Assembly: GCA_013399115.1 (NCBI GenBank)
Contig: VXAA01003386.1
Coordinates: forward strand, 749,889 to 813,888
Reading direction: 5' to 3'
Source: Anseranas semipalmata
Taxonomy: Eukaryota > Chordata > Aves > Anseriformes > Anseranatidae
DNA: 64,000 nt
The notes below the pieces were generated by a model, which had not been told where the DNA came from, did not search any database, and saw nothing but the letters and a program-made list of their open reading frames with translations. The position numbers and the translations under genes are program-made. How positions within the stretch are numbered: the stretch's first letter is position 1; each line of letters begins with the position of its first letter. Of the stretch, positions 13,101 through 24,600 are shown one piece after another.

Positions 13101-16100
13101 AGCATTATTAGAATGGATGCTACAGGAGATTAAATATTGATTTCCCTCTCATTTTGTCACAGTGGGATGGAATTTCCTACAGTCTGCAGAAGCTATGGAC
13201 CTTCTTTAGCCAGCTCCCTGATTTACTAGCTTGACACAGCAATGTGCTTTTACAATATGGGGTTTGGGCTGCTTTTTTCTTAAAACGACAATTCTGTTTG
13301 TGAAAAAAGCTAATACCTATGAAATTTTCTATATGGGGAGACTAATTCCCATTGAGAAGCTAGCATTGTAAAACTTCCTTACAAGGGTCTTAATAAAATG
13401 GTAACCTACTAATAAAGTGCACAGCTAATTCTGTTCATTCCCATTGTTCAGACCATCACTCCCATACTGATAGCTTCTGCCAGCACAATATAATATTTCT
13501 TTCCTGACTAACTGGAGGTGAAAACAGCTGCTAAGCAGTAGATAAGGTGACCCTCTATAAATTTCACAGCAGCCACCAAATACTAATTTCTGTTTATCCC
13601 AGACTAGCTCTTGCCTCTCTTCCACATGCAGGAGTGGGAGGAGGAGTGGATACTTGATTCTCAACTAATGGTGCCAGGGAGTTTTACACTATGGGGACTG
13701 AGGGTCAGATGCCTTTGTCCTGCTAGGAGAGTCACTTAATGATGACTGAAGATATTTTATTTTATATCCTTCCAAGAAGATGCAAAACAACAAATACATC
13801 CAACTTCTTTCAAGTTTAAATTTTTAGATCAGCTAGGAGCCAAGAACATATGCTTTGTTTTTTTTTTTTTTTTCCTCTTTTTTGTTGATGGAAGCTCTGA
13901 ATGAGACCAGCTCAGAGCTAACTGCAGCTGTGAACTTTCATTTTTCATTTTAGGATGGCATAAGCCCATTTGTCAGCAGTCAGTATCTCTCCTGATAATG
14001 ATCTTGTCCTGTTGCCACAACTCTCTAACAGGATCACTTTTATTCATTTCCTGTCTAATGGGATTATCTTCGTCACTCCAGTTTTACCCATCCTTTTCTG
14101 ATGAGATCACACTCCTTCCTCTCCTCTGACTGCCCCCTCTCCCTTGTTCTGGCTTGCATATTTCCCTCCTCTCTTATCTCTCCACCTCTATGAGTTTCCA
14201 TAGATCTGAAGGCCTCACAGAACAACAGCATTGACCTAGACTGATATGCGTGGCTTAAGTCTGGGACCAGAGCCCTGGCTCTGTATTGACTAGCCAGCCT
14301 ACAAGTTAGATAACTTAAATACACTGTCAAAGCTCAAAGTAGACTATGTGCCTTGGTAATGTACTTCAGTGGTTATCAGCTGCTAAATTCAGTATTGAAA
14401 AATGCGCACCCTATTTCTGGCTTTCAGCTTCTACCCACTGCACTGAAAAATGTTCTCACATACCTTTGCCTTGTAATGTGTTGAAAAAACATCTCCCAAA
14501 ACTGTTACTGATAGTAGATACTTCCAGACTACAATCCAGTTATTACCCAGCTTTATCTCTGAATCTACTGAACTCCTTCACTTCAGTTGCAAAGCTCCAG
14601 TTAATGGAAAACCACACAAGTGATCACAGCCAGGTGTTATTTTTCTTTGAAACAACTGACAGTTTTGTACTATTGCTTACAAAGGCATGATTTAAGTATT
14701 CTTCATCTTAATTAGCCTCTCCACCACTCACACAGCAGCAATGGTGTTCTATAAAGTTATTTCTATTTCAGGTTCTACAACAGCTTCTGTTCTACATTTC
14801 ATTGACTCTAGGGGGTTTGGGATGCAATAGCTCCTATTTCAAGTCACAAGTTTAAGAGAGAGACTTCTGGAAGTTTTACTGCGTAGGAGAGTTGCCCTTA
14901 ATCCCACTGCTGTTTACTAACCAACACACTGCACTAACTAATAGTAATATATTAGGATTCTTGATAGAAGTTACATTAAAGTCTTTAGTGTGTGACTTTC
15001 TGGGTGAAAGTACTTAACTACAGGATAATAAATCAGTCATTTAAAGCCAAAGTAATTCTCCTGAGACCAAGAGAACATTCCCAATGAGTTTCAGGAAGGA
15101 AGGAAAGGCTGAGCTCTCAGTCATTAGCTAAAGATCAAATTCAGGCCACGCCTGCTTCCACTACTGTGTCTCCTCTCAGGCTTCACAGGAAAGTGCATCA
15201 GGGTTGCTTTTCTTGTTCGTTCGCAGTAACAGAACTCTCATTTGAAGCAAGAAAGAGTTCTTGCACTGTAGCTGTGGAAGGGTTAATAAACACAGCTTTG
15301 AAGTTTCTGACTGAAGCTGTTATCTCCAAGCACCCCACCATACCTGCCAAGGCAGTAGGAGGTCTCGATCCCCCCGATAACTTGTCAGCACTTCCTGCCT
15401 GCTGCATCCACTCACCCTTGTCACAGCACTCTCCCCATTCGTTTCAAGCAGCAGTACCGTGTGATCTCAGTTACAAAGCAGAATAGTCTCATAGCGAGGT
15501 TTTGTACATAATTTAGTGCGAACCCAAGAACTCACTAGATGACAGGAAGTAGCCTCTACTTACCTAAGATGTAGATAGATGGGCAATACATCTCCCTGCC
15601 TCAGAACGCTGCACTTCTAAGACCAGCAGTGAATTGCACAGTGGTAAGGCTCCTGTCCATAACATTAACACAATCTGGCACACTAGATACTCCATTACAT
15701 TAATAACTTAAGAGCTTTAATTTGATTTTAGTTATGTAGCCAGATTTCATTGTTTCCCTCAGCTCTACCACTGGAAAGGGCCACAGGGTAACAAAAGGTG
15801 CGACTTTTATCAGGTGGGGACTCCAGCATTGACAGGGTAGCAACAGGAGGCATTGGTTGATCGAGCGATCCAAGGCTCCCGTCGGTAATTGCTCACTTTA
15901 GCACTCCCTCATCAATCCTTCTGTGGTGCGGTCGGTCTGCTAGCCACAGGCAAGAAGCAGCCGTGAGCATGCAGAATTAGAGGACAAGACCCCATAGAAC
16001 AGTCACCCACTTAGAGTAGGTTGAAGGTAGGGGGAGGGAGTAGGAAAAGTAAAGATTCTTTAGAATTGATTTTTTTTTTCCTCCAAACTTTTTTTTTTAA

Positions 16101-16771
16101 TGACCGGAATATTTTACAAAGGAAACCTTTACTTGAAGAAGAAAGCCCACTTTGGAGAAAAACACAAAAACAAGCAAAAAACCCACACAACAAAATGCTT
16201 CTGCTTTTCTTTCTAGGTAGACTCCCCCCTCTCCCCCCCAGCAAAAAAAATTGAATATCAACCTGAATTTGCAAACTGTTTTGATCAACCCGAAGCTGCA
16301 TGTTTAAGAGGTGATGTTTCAGCTGAAAATGTTCACTCATTTTTTCTGCTGGCTACAAAAGTAGATATGCTTATACTGATGCTTCCGCACTGAAATTACA
16401 GTGATATGCTTTTTTAAGAAGCTACTTTATTCCAGAGATAGCCCCTAGCTTTTAAAATTCCTAACCAAGTTTTACACAGCTCCAAAGGCTGAAGATCCAT
16501 GGATCTAACACTTTGGCTCATATCTATTCCTTAATCTAACTGCAGTATATTCAGGTCTGGTATATGCATAACATTCTTTCCAGACTTGAAGATTACTTAA
16601 CCACATTACCTCTGATCTCTCAGTCCTATTCTTCATCTGTAGTCAAGCATATTTAAAATCCCAGAACAGGAAAAAAAATTGTCCTTATCTCCACAGTTTA
16701 AGCAAAAAAAATTTAATACTTGCTCCACATTGATGCCCTGCCTTCACTTTTTCTTCTACAGGCCTGCATAA
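904..16771 (+). CDS. NKAIN4: NKAIN4, C-terminal part: join(904..1101, 8361..8421, 11658..11742, 16762..16771)
   Basis: Sodium/potassium-transporting ATPase-interacting protein 4, a small four-pass membrane protein of the plasma membrane; the family is known to bind the ATPase beta subunit and is mainly neural. The window starts inside an intron, so the N-terminal part (roughly 90 residues by comparison with the 208-residue human protein) lies upstream. The four exons join in phase (198+61+85+7 coding bases, then stop) to 117 residues. They run from an extracellular loop starting [12 protein letters not shown], through the last membrane helix, to the tail [19 protein letters not shown] and the end YLPA, the same C-terminal residues as human NKAIN4. 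The retained DSELLTF and CALEY blocks favour NKAIN4 over NKAIN1-3, and synteny with BIRC7 and YTHDF1 agrees. Seen: exon phases and motifs. Family knowledge: function. Inferred: orthology. Confidence 0.95.
6230..6625. promoter_or_regulatory. Intragenic CpG island in NKAIN4 intron
   Basis: A sharply GC- and CpG-rich block (densest at 6238-6440, with runs such as gccccgagccgcagcgcc and gccgcgcgggggcggg) inside an otherwise CpG-poor intron. It includes a GC-box-like gggcgggga/ggggcgggg pair near 6390-6430. Isolated islands of this kind usually mark promoters, so an internal NKAIN4 start or an antisense RNA is possible. No transcript can be shown from sequence alone. Confidence 0.6.
6443..6475 (+). 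repeat. GGGTT-type tandem run with G-quadruplex motif
   Basis: Five GGG runs separated by 7, 2, 2 and 7 bases, built from imperfect repeats of ggtt(g). This fits the usual G3+N1-7 quadruplex pattern on the plus strand and lies at the edge of the intronic CpG island. Confidence 0.7.
8361..8421 (+). CDS. NKAIN4: NKAIN4 exon with last transmembrane helix
   Basis: 61 bases after a tattttccag acceptor and before t|gtaagt. It encodes [20 protein letters not shown] plus one base of the next codon. The hydrophobic run completes the fourth membrane helix and is followed by the acidic TEEED segment that begins the cytoplasmic tail. Confidence 0.95.
9754..9771 (+). repeat. T18 homopolymer
   Basis: Eighteen consecutive T in an NKAIN4 intron. 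Confidence 0.9.
9930..10045. promoter_or_regulatory. Candidate intronic enhancer (motif cluster)
   Basis: Within about 90 bases there are a RUNX-type TGTGGTTT (9937-9944), a TCF/LEF-type CTTTGAT (9958-9964), a homeodomain TAATTA (9978-9983), an ATTAATC (about 9999-10005) and an octamer-like ATGCTAAT (10015-10022). The cluster is the only evidence; conservation was not tested. Confidence 0.35.
10604..10632 (+). repeat. A17-GG-A10 tract
   Basis: Two adjacent A runs separated by GG in an NKAIN4 intron. Confidence 0.9.
11658..11742 (+). CDS. NKAIN4: NKAIN4 exon with conserved cytoplasmic tail
   Basis: 85 bases after a T-rich acceptor (gatttttttttcag) and before ct|gtaagt. With the carried base it encodes [19 protein letters not shown] and ends KQTYL, with two bases of the last Leu codon. 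The [15 protein letters not shown] block is the most conserved signature of NKAIN proteins. Confidence 0.96.
11743..16761 (+). other. NKAIN4: NKAIN4 last intron, 5.0 kb
   Basis: Intron before the tiny terminal exon. It has a T run at 13858-13873 and T-rich tracts near 16070-16100, plus a small CpG cluster with a short hairpin near 15840-15965. Its ORFs look like chance. Confidence 0.8.
16762..16771 (+). CDS. NKAIN4: NKAIN4 terminal coding exon (7 coding bases plus stop)
   Basis: After the acceptor tttttcttctacag the exon reads g cct gca taa. With the ct carried from the previous exon this gives Leu-Pro-Ala-stop, the same LPA end as human NKAIN4. The phase fits exactly and the pyrimidine tract is strong. 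The exon is found by phase and family C-terminus only and is too short for gene finders, so splice evidence from RNA would settle it. Confidence 0.85.
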
Positions 16772-18085
16772 ATAAAGAGGAGCCAGAGGATGGATAAATC
16801 TTGCACTCTAAAGGTGCTGCAGGAAACAATCCCTTGTGGCCTGGATCTACAGCAGAGGAAATGCAGGATGGTGAACTCCATTCCATTTTTTGTTCCTTGT
16901 CTTTTCAAATGCAATGAATGTACACTGAAGGATGACCGCACAGTCTGTTCTTAACTCTACAAGTGCCCTGATGAACCATTCCTACCATGGTCTGGTGGTT
17001 CTAGCCAAATGGCACAGGCCTGAAGACCTCAGGCAGAAGTTCACTAGGAGCCTCTCAAGAGATACAGTAGAAGCTGGAGCTGCTTCCTTCCGCCATGGAC
17101 CATAGGGAAGGAAACACTATAACACCCTGGGACATCTCATATGTTTTGTAGTTAGTTTCTTCCCCTTCTCCTTCCCCTTGTTCTGAAAAGAGCCTAAATC
17201 CCCTAACACAACTTCAACTCTTCCCTGCCTGTACAGAACTAGGTAAGGGCTATTTGCATTATTTAGGCTCCCTGCACTCCCCCCCCCCCCCCTTTTTTTT
17301 TTTTTTTAAGTTATAGATGAGAGCTCTTCCTCTTCTCCCCCTCATCCCAGTCTCCCTTCCTCATTCTCTGCTCTTTATCAGTTATCAACTCCTTACTAGT
17401 AAGAATTTGTCCTGGATTTCAATGTTTTGTGACTTAAATACTATAAATGCTGAACAGCTAAAAAACTAGTACAAGCACCAAATCTTTACTTAGTATGGAG
17501 CTTAGCCCCATTTCAACATGCCAAGCCATTCTCAGAGCAGCTGTAGCTTACTCTGGGCTTGCCCATCCACATTAAATTAACACCAGTGTAGCCATATGCA
17601 CAACTGATACCTGCTGGATGCTGGAAGATGCCTAGATCCTCATGGATCACGTATTTTTGTACCTGCTTTCTTCACCAAGCAGCCACACTTACTTCAGGCC
17701 CAACAGCTTCCTGCTGGAAGGTACTCATGACAGGATAATTTTGAGGGGAGGGAACAGGGATGAAGAAAGGGGCAATATAACTGTAATTAAGTTGCATTAA
17801 TGAGTTGCAGCAATTAGTTAAAAAAACAACAAAAATGTCAGTTTTGTTAGCTACATCTCCCAGCATGTTAAGCGTCAAGCAGAGAAAGAGCACTTGTCCA
17901 GCCATTTGTGGCATTCTTTGGCTGGTACATTCCATGTGCTGTTGTAATTCTTTACTGTCTCGGCTAGTCTAAGATTCCTTGGGATTTCCAAAGAATGCTT
18001 CACAGAAGAGTCAAGCCAGAAGCCATGCTAGGGAAGGGAAATGTGATGGAACAATTAAAAGAAATAAAAACAAAGTGCTAAAGTC
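16772..18085 (+). other. NKAIN4: NKAIN4 3' UTR (probable extent)
   Basis: Non-coding sequence after the stop. An AATAAA at 18063-18068 is a plausible polyadenylation signal, giving a UTR of about 1.3 kb. Another AATAAA at 19857-19862 would give a longer form. The block contains a C14-T15 homopolymer pair at 17279-17307. The true 3' end is not determined. Confidence 0.45.
17279..17307 (+). repeat. Poly-C/poly-T homopolymer pair
   Basis: Fourteen C followed directly by fifteen T. It is likely length-variable and prone to sequencing error. Confidence 0.9.
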
Positions 18086-20452
18086 AAAGACAGAATGATG
18101 CACCTTTATTTGTCCCATTCCAAAAGGATCCAGGAAACAAAGTGCTGCTGTATGAAATTATTAGCACTAATAGAATATATTATTTCTGTGCAACTTGCGT
18201 TCCAGATGCCCACTGCAACCTAACATTTTGTGTTCTAATCAGGTGCAGATATAAGCGACATGTTCCTGAAGTTTTCCAAGGGTATTTTTCCTTCTTCTGG
18301 CCAGTACAAGCACAGCTTCTGACTGAGCAGAAGACAGCCAGCAGCTGCTGCTTTGCCACTAGTTTCATCATTTGAGGAAGAAAAAGCTCTGCCTGACATA
18401 ACATACTACCTCCACCTTCATCAACACTGTGCCAGTGCCAAATTAAAAAAGACAGCTGAACACAAGCTACTCCCCCATTTAGACAACAGGCACAGCAGTG
18501 TGGGTACACAATCACTCAGCACTTTCTCCACCTCTACTTTGATTCAGTCTATTTCTGTATTACACTTTCCTACTTGCCCCACTCAATGTTCCCTGAAGGG
18601 GTAGAAAAAAATGCCCTAGTCAGCAAGATTGTTCCATTAAAACTCCAAGAAAGGGAAGATTAATTTTAGAGGCCCCAGATGAATGATTAGAAAATACTGA
18701 ATGTACACTTCCTGGTTTAATACGATTCTTTTCCTCAAAGAAAAATATTGTCCATCAGATACCAGCATCCTTTATTGGCCTTGTTTGAGAACAGCCAAAA
18801 TTCAGCGCAGATGGTGGAAAACACAACGTTTCAGCTTGGAACTGAAACATTTCACTAGTCATTTCAAAAAGGAATTATTCTAGATGGTTGTGCCAAGTCA
18901 AAAAGGAATTCCTCAGATTATTTTGTGGTCTGTATGTTTAATACTATATCTCTCATCTGACCAAGTCTTAATGCCACAATTACTACAAAACCTGAACCAA
19001 AATACCTGTGAAATACTTTAACAAGACTAAGCAGAGAACTACACACTTAATGGCATGCCCCTTGACTTTTAAATACACTAGTAAAGATTAATTAGATACA
19101 ACTGTGATGACTGAATAGCTTCAGAGCTACCCTTTCTTTCCATTCTGTGATGAACACAGGTAGTTAAGTACCTTCCAATAGAAGTAAAACAAAGGTTCAG
19201 GTAAGCTTACAATATTTAGTAAAGGCAACAGCCATGGAAAAAAAACCTCAGTCCGACAAGACAAAGCAAGACAAGATACTAAGGATCATACTCCACACTT
19301 AATTACCTCCTTTTTGTTAGAGACATTCATCCTTCACACTCTCACAACCCTTCCTGCTGGTCCACTTGTGCTAGACCTACTCTAAGTACTGCAAGACTAC
19401 TCAATAACTGTTCTGTTAGGGCAGCGGCTCCCTGTTTGCATCTCCAGTGTGCTGTGAGATTAAGGAGCAACTGAAGGTTTTGCACAAGTGGGTTCTCTTA
19501 GCAGAGGTTAGGAGTGCCCTCTATTGGGGACAGGCATCACTTGGGACTCCTGCTAGTCAAAACCAACTTGTACCTGTTCCTGAAGGGACATTTCCTCATA
19601 GAAACAGTGTCCCCACACCTTCCAGGTGTGGAAAAGCTACAATTTTCAAGCTTAAATTAAAAAAGGCCCCAAAAATAGCTAGCCAATTTGGCACCCTGTA
19701 GTCCTGTTGATGCTCAGGCTAGGTTCCAGCCACACTGAGCTGAAGTTTAAGAGGAAGTAACACTAATCCAACGCTGAGCTGTTTTTTCTTTTCCATTCAT
19801 AGATTAGCACACCCACTTAAAATGTAGGCAGCTTTTGCTGTTATTTTCAGTAGTAAAATAAAGCCAATGATAGCTTGAACCCAGATGCACTGTTAAATTT
19901 AGCTCAGTGGTACAACTCTGTTCCCTCCAAAAGCTGCTGTCTGGCAAAAGACCCACCAGCTCCTCAAGAGTTCAGGAGTTTAAACTGCTCAGCTGGTAAT
20001 TTCTCATCTTCGCCAAGAGCTGCATTAATATTTACCTTCTGCAGACAAGGATGAAGAGATCTGCCCTCCCTCATGGCCCAGGGATAACTGACACCTTAAA
20101 GTTACTCCAAGATGAGCCTTTAACCCTGTTCAGTACCTAGGGTTGGAACCAAACAGAAGTGACTCAGTCTCCACAGATGTTTAAGAAATGGGTACCAAAA
20201 CTCTCAGTCAAGTTCAGATGCAGAATTATTCCTACTTATACAACATCACATACTTGGTCCTTATCCTCCATCCTCCTCCCTTCTTTTGCAGTTAGGAGTC
20301 TGGAGGTCTCACACACTATCTTCTGTGCATTCCAAAGGAAACTGATGGAAGTTGTTTCTCCCACCCATGCCTCTGTAGTACTGAAGAATGGAAATTCAAG
20401 TGATCTACAACCCGATTCCACTCTAACATTCTAGGACACCCCCAGCAGGGCA
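18086..20452. other. Convergent NKAIN4/BIRC7 spacer
   Basis: Between the proximal polyadenylation signals of the two converging genes. It carries a minus-strand AATAAA (18105-18110) and a plus-strand AATAAA (19857-19862), so longer 3' UTRs could overlap here. No coding gene was recognised. Confidence 0.5.
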
Positions 20453-21412
20453 TTTATTAGAATCAGATACTCAGACCTCCATAAGACAAGCCTTTTATTC
20501 AGTGAAAAAGAACAGCTAATTTTAAAAACATCTCCTTTCCCCTGCAGTTAGCAAGCTATAGTACTGACAAATCTTTTTTTTGGCTACATGATAGAATATT
20601 ACATTTAAAATAAAAATCACCAGTTTAGCCAGCAAACACAAGTCTGAAAAAGGTAAGTTCCTGTTAAAAGTTATCTTTTAGCAGAAGGATGGTTCCCAAC
20701 AGCCAAAGAGGCTCCACAAGGAAGTTCCAGGAGATCATTCCAGTGACCCAGACCATCAGAAAGCCTTTTACCTTTTGTCTAGGGAGGAAAATAATCAGCT
20801 GAGAGCAAAGTTTGGAGAGTCTACGGAGCAGGGATTAAGTAGATTTGAGTATTGTTGAAACATTACTTCAACTGTTGAAAACTAACAAAGAAAAATTCAA
20901 CCTCAGAAGAAAGAGTTTGATTCTCCTTTCCACTCCCCTCTACCCCTGTACACTGCTACTGAGTATTCTAGCTTCAACAGACACATTTGGTGTAAGAATA
21001 CTCCCATTTTAGTCACGCTTACAAAGGAAGCCATCAACCCTAGCAGGTTTATCTCTAAACAACTGCTAAATGAAAGGAAGAGAATCAGACAGTCCACTGA
21101 GAACAGCCCTTGATTTTGGCACATAGCAGGGATTCATTTGAGAATGCAAGAATTCAGAGAAGAATCTGGCAACAAAAACCTCTTTCTGGAGGACAAACAA
21201 AACTAGCAGAGCTTTTCTGGAGCAGTCCTGCAGCATGATCAGAGCTAATCAGCAGCTCTTACTGGAAGCACTGTGCATAGGAGGCACATTTAATAAGTTT
21301 TAGGCCAAGCTACCCTGCAAATTAGACTGCTGCAGTACTAAACTATTTTCTTCCTCTGCTGTCTTATGAGTGGGTTGTATAGACTTATGTTTCCCCTTTG
21401 GCACATCATGGT
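20453..21412 (-). other. BIRC7: BIRC7 3' UTR with two polyadenylation signals
   Basis: Sequence after the BIRC7 stop. AATAAA on the minus strand at 20499-20494 and 20458-20453 gives a UTR of about 0.95 kb. A third signal at 18110-18105 could give a much longer form running into the NKAIN4 3' region. Confidence 0.6.
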
Positions 21413-21615
21413 TCAGGACATGAAAGTCCTCACACTTCCCTGGATGACTGCCCTGCAGATAGGACATAGTCTCAAGTTGAGGGCACATTCTCTACAAGCT
21501 ACCAGGTGGCCGCAGGGAACAAACACAACAGACACATCTCTGTCCATGCACACTTTGCACATCCTTTCCTCTTGCAAGCGTCGGAGCTGTTCTTCTGTGC
21601 TCAGTGGAGACTCCT
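21413..21615 (-). CDS. BIRC7: BIRC7 exon 7: RING finger and stop
   Basis: 203 bases, stop TGA at 21415-21413. It encodes [20 protein letters not shown], then [15 protein letters not shown] and LCPICRAV, with RING zinc ligands C341, C344, C356, H358, C362, C365, C372 and C375. The end RTFMS carries the aromatic residue used for RING dimerisation in XIAP-type RINGs. The acceptor ends taaag just after a 14-15 base T run. Confidence 0.95.
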
Positions 21616-24600
21616 CTTTACCAGGGGAAAAAAAAAAAAAAAGAGAAAACCCAAAGTGTTAGTATTATGAGAGCTCCAGAGTGCCAGTCCTTAGGAAGGA
21701 CTTCCTCCTTAGGAAGTCACAAAGCACCTTGCTCATCATGTTATTCAGAGCCTGACTGTGAAAGTGTCAGAAGTACCTTTCTCAGGCAAATTTCACTTAA
21801 GCTGAAAAGCTACAGCTGTTATAGACTCTAGCTTATCTACTTAAGACTCAGCATATCTACACATGCTGGACTGAGTAGGGACAGATGTCAATATCTTTAT
21901 ACTGCAATATGCAACATCCCTGATTAAAAAACTGTTTTAAGATAATAGTCTGCTTCACAAAGGAACCCCAATTCCTGAACACGGTCTCTATGTTCTGCCA
22001 CCATTCAGGCTGCTATACGTTCCTTCTCAGGGTTAAAAACAACAAATACAACCACTGACACTGTTATAAGAACCTATCCTGATTATATCTAGGCATAATT
22101 TCCCCACCCACCACTGTCACCCCAGTACACCTGATTCCTTTTGTTGCACAGATTGCATTTCTCCTCTTGAACATGTTTCAGTCTCTCTCTGAACAGCATC
22201 TGTATAACCAGGAAAGAAGATGGCATTAAATGCTACCCCTTTCCTCCCTCTTCAGACAACACTGTTGAAAGAGATGTAATGTCCTAGATTTCAGTACCAT
22301 TAGGTCAAGCAGCTCTCTACTGAACAGTTAACTTCATGCACTCAGCCTGGTCAAGCCAATGCTCTCTGGTTCTTATGCTACTGTATCTTAAGGAGGTTAA
22401 CACATGCCCACATCACATCATCTCCTCAAAGCTGGTTTATCTGTCAGACAGCAGGAGTCATCACCTGCTCATTCCTGCTCTTCTGCTACTATTTAATCTC
22501 AGTTTTGTGAGAGTCATTTTATTTTTTGCCTTAGCTGAAGAGGTGACAGACTGCAATACGGAGACAGGAGCTTTGGAAAGCAGGCTTGCTACCAGAGAAA
22601 GCCTATGGGGAACTACATCTTCAAATAAACTTTACTTACCAAGCAGACTCCATAAAACAGATAACATAAGACAGACATAGATGAGTAGAATATGTATTAT
22701 CCAAACAGCAGTATGGCTATTTTTGATGAAGTCATTGATTCAATTTTAAATAGGCTTAGAGTACACATTCATCCTAGAAGCCTTGCTTCAGACAACTGTC
22801 TCTGTCCAACCATCTGCACCAGCAGATATAATTTAGGAGCAGATGTGCATTATGTAAGGTTCTGCACTGCAGTTAAGGGTAGCAGAAAATATTGAAGATG
22901 TGGACACCACAACCTACTGGAGAGATACAGTTACTGGTACTGCCCCTCCAGGTTTCTTTAAAGCAACCCCTCATTCTTCAGCCTCCCAGAGTAAGGCAGG
23001 CTTGGGTACATAACTGCTCTTAATGCCAGCCTAGGAAGAGAGAAGGCAGACCCACGAGACATTCACAACAGTGCTCAAGATTACGTGAACAAGAGGTTAA
23101 ACATCCACCAAGAATGTGGGTGGGCAAGTCAGTCAGGCATACCTCTGCTTTCCTTTGCACTGCTGCTCTCTTCCCATTCTGGCCGAAGCAGATCAGAAAT
23201 CAGTTCAGACTCAGAAAAGTAGAAAGTCCCAGTCAGCATGTATTTATTCTCAACCAGGCTAACCACCCAGGCAGGGTCAAAGCCCATCTCCAGGACATTC
23301 TGCACTATGGAAAACTGATCCGGAGAAGGAACAGACTGCAATTTCCAGTTCCTTAGAAGATCTGTAAAGCAGTGAGCAGATACTTTACCAAAAAAAAAAA
23401 AAAGATAACTGGGCAAAAAGCATGCCACTCTCTGAAGCAGTTTATATATGAAATGGCATGAATTTCAGAACATTCCTCAAGTTATCCGTATAGATAGATC
23501 AAGATTTAGAGTTTTTACTTCCAATCGTAACTCATAAGAAAATCATTGAAAGCAATTTCATAAAAGCCAGGAGACTGACTTCAGATGTTTTATTCAACAG
23601 TGTCAGTGAGGCAAGTCTCCATGTTTGGCCTTAGTCCAGAATCTTTGTTTTCACATCCCAGAACAGAAGTCTCAGAACTGCTTTCATGAAGGATCAAGTA
23701 GAACATCCCAATTGAAGCCTCTCCTACCTCATAATCTAGCTCAACCATTCATCAGTAGATACCGAAGTGGGAAATTCAGCTGGCAGCCTATTCAAAGGCT
23801 TAAAACTTTAAGCCCACCTAGCAGACAGGCACTTCAAGAGAATGAGGAAATCAGTTTTCCACAGGTACAGGAGCCAAATTTCACCTACTTAAATTTCCAG
23901 CAAATAATGAATGGGAATAGATCACCAAGACCAACACTTTCATGAACAGCTGGGACCTTCTAGCTGTTCTCTGGTCTATCAAGTATGCTAAAAGACTCTA
24001 CAGACAAACATCAGAGCACAGACAAGTTAAAATAAGGTTAGGAAAGCAACCAAAAGTCATGCAATTATCTAGACTAGATAAATATGCTTGGTCTTAAACA
24101 GGCTCAGAGGTCTCAAGAGCAAGTACTTTTGCTTCTTGTGCCAGAGACCATCTCCTAAGAATAAAGAGAAACTGCTTCTAGAATACCAAAACATCTCTCA
24201 GAAACACCAAATCTACAGAGTGCACAGAAGCTGGGGTGGAAGAAAAAGCTACAACACTTTTGACAGAAGACAAAACACCATATAATTACAGCACCAACCT
24301 TGGGAAGCAGAGGAATCTTGGTGAGTCTGATCCCCGGAATCTCTCTGAAAATGTCACAAGATAGTCACAGAAAAGCAGCATGTGTTCAAAACCCCACCTA
24401 ACTACAAAACTCCCATTCACTATGCACAAAATATTTATGACTCACTGAAGGTAGAGTGCTGGCAAAGGACTCTTGAACACTGTTAACAAATTCTCTCCCC
24501 CTTGACCGCAACAAAAATTCACACCTATAAGCAGAAAGATTTAAATCTATTAGTACAGGATATCTCAAGAGGAAGTAGTAGTAGTAGCTTGAAGTTTAGA

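Noticed and set aside
14346..14690. 114-codon plus-strand ORF in the last NKAIN4 intron
   Set aside because: No domain, no splice-compatible phase and no match to NKAIN sequence.
15840..15965. A box C/D or H/ACA snoRNA in the CpG cluster
   Set aside because: The minus strand has a TGATGA-like C box but no D box at a suitable distance, and no credible hinge/ACA arrangement was found.
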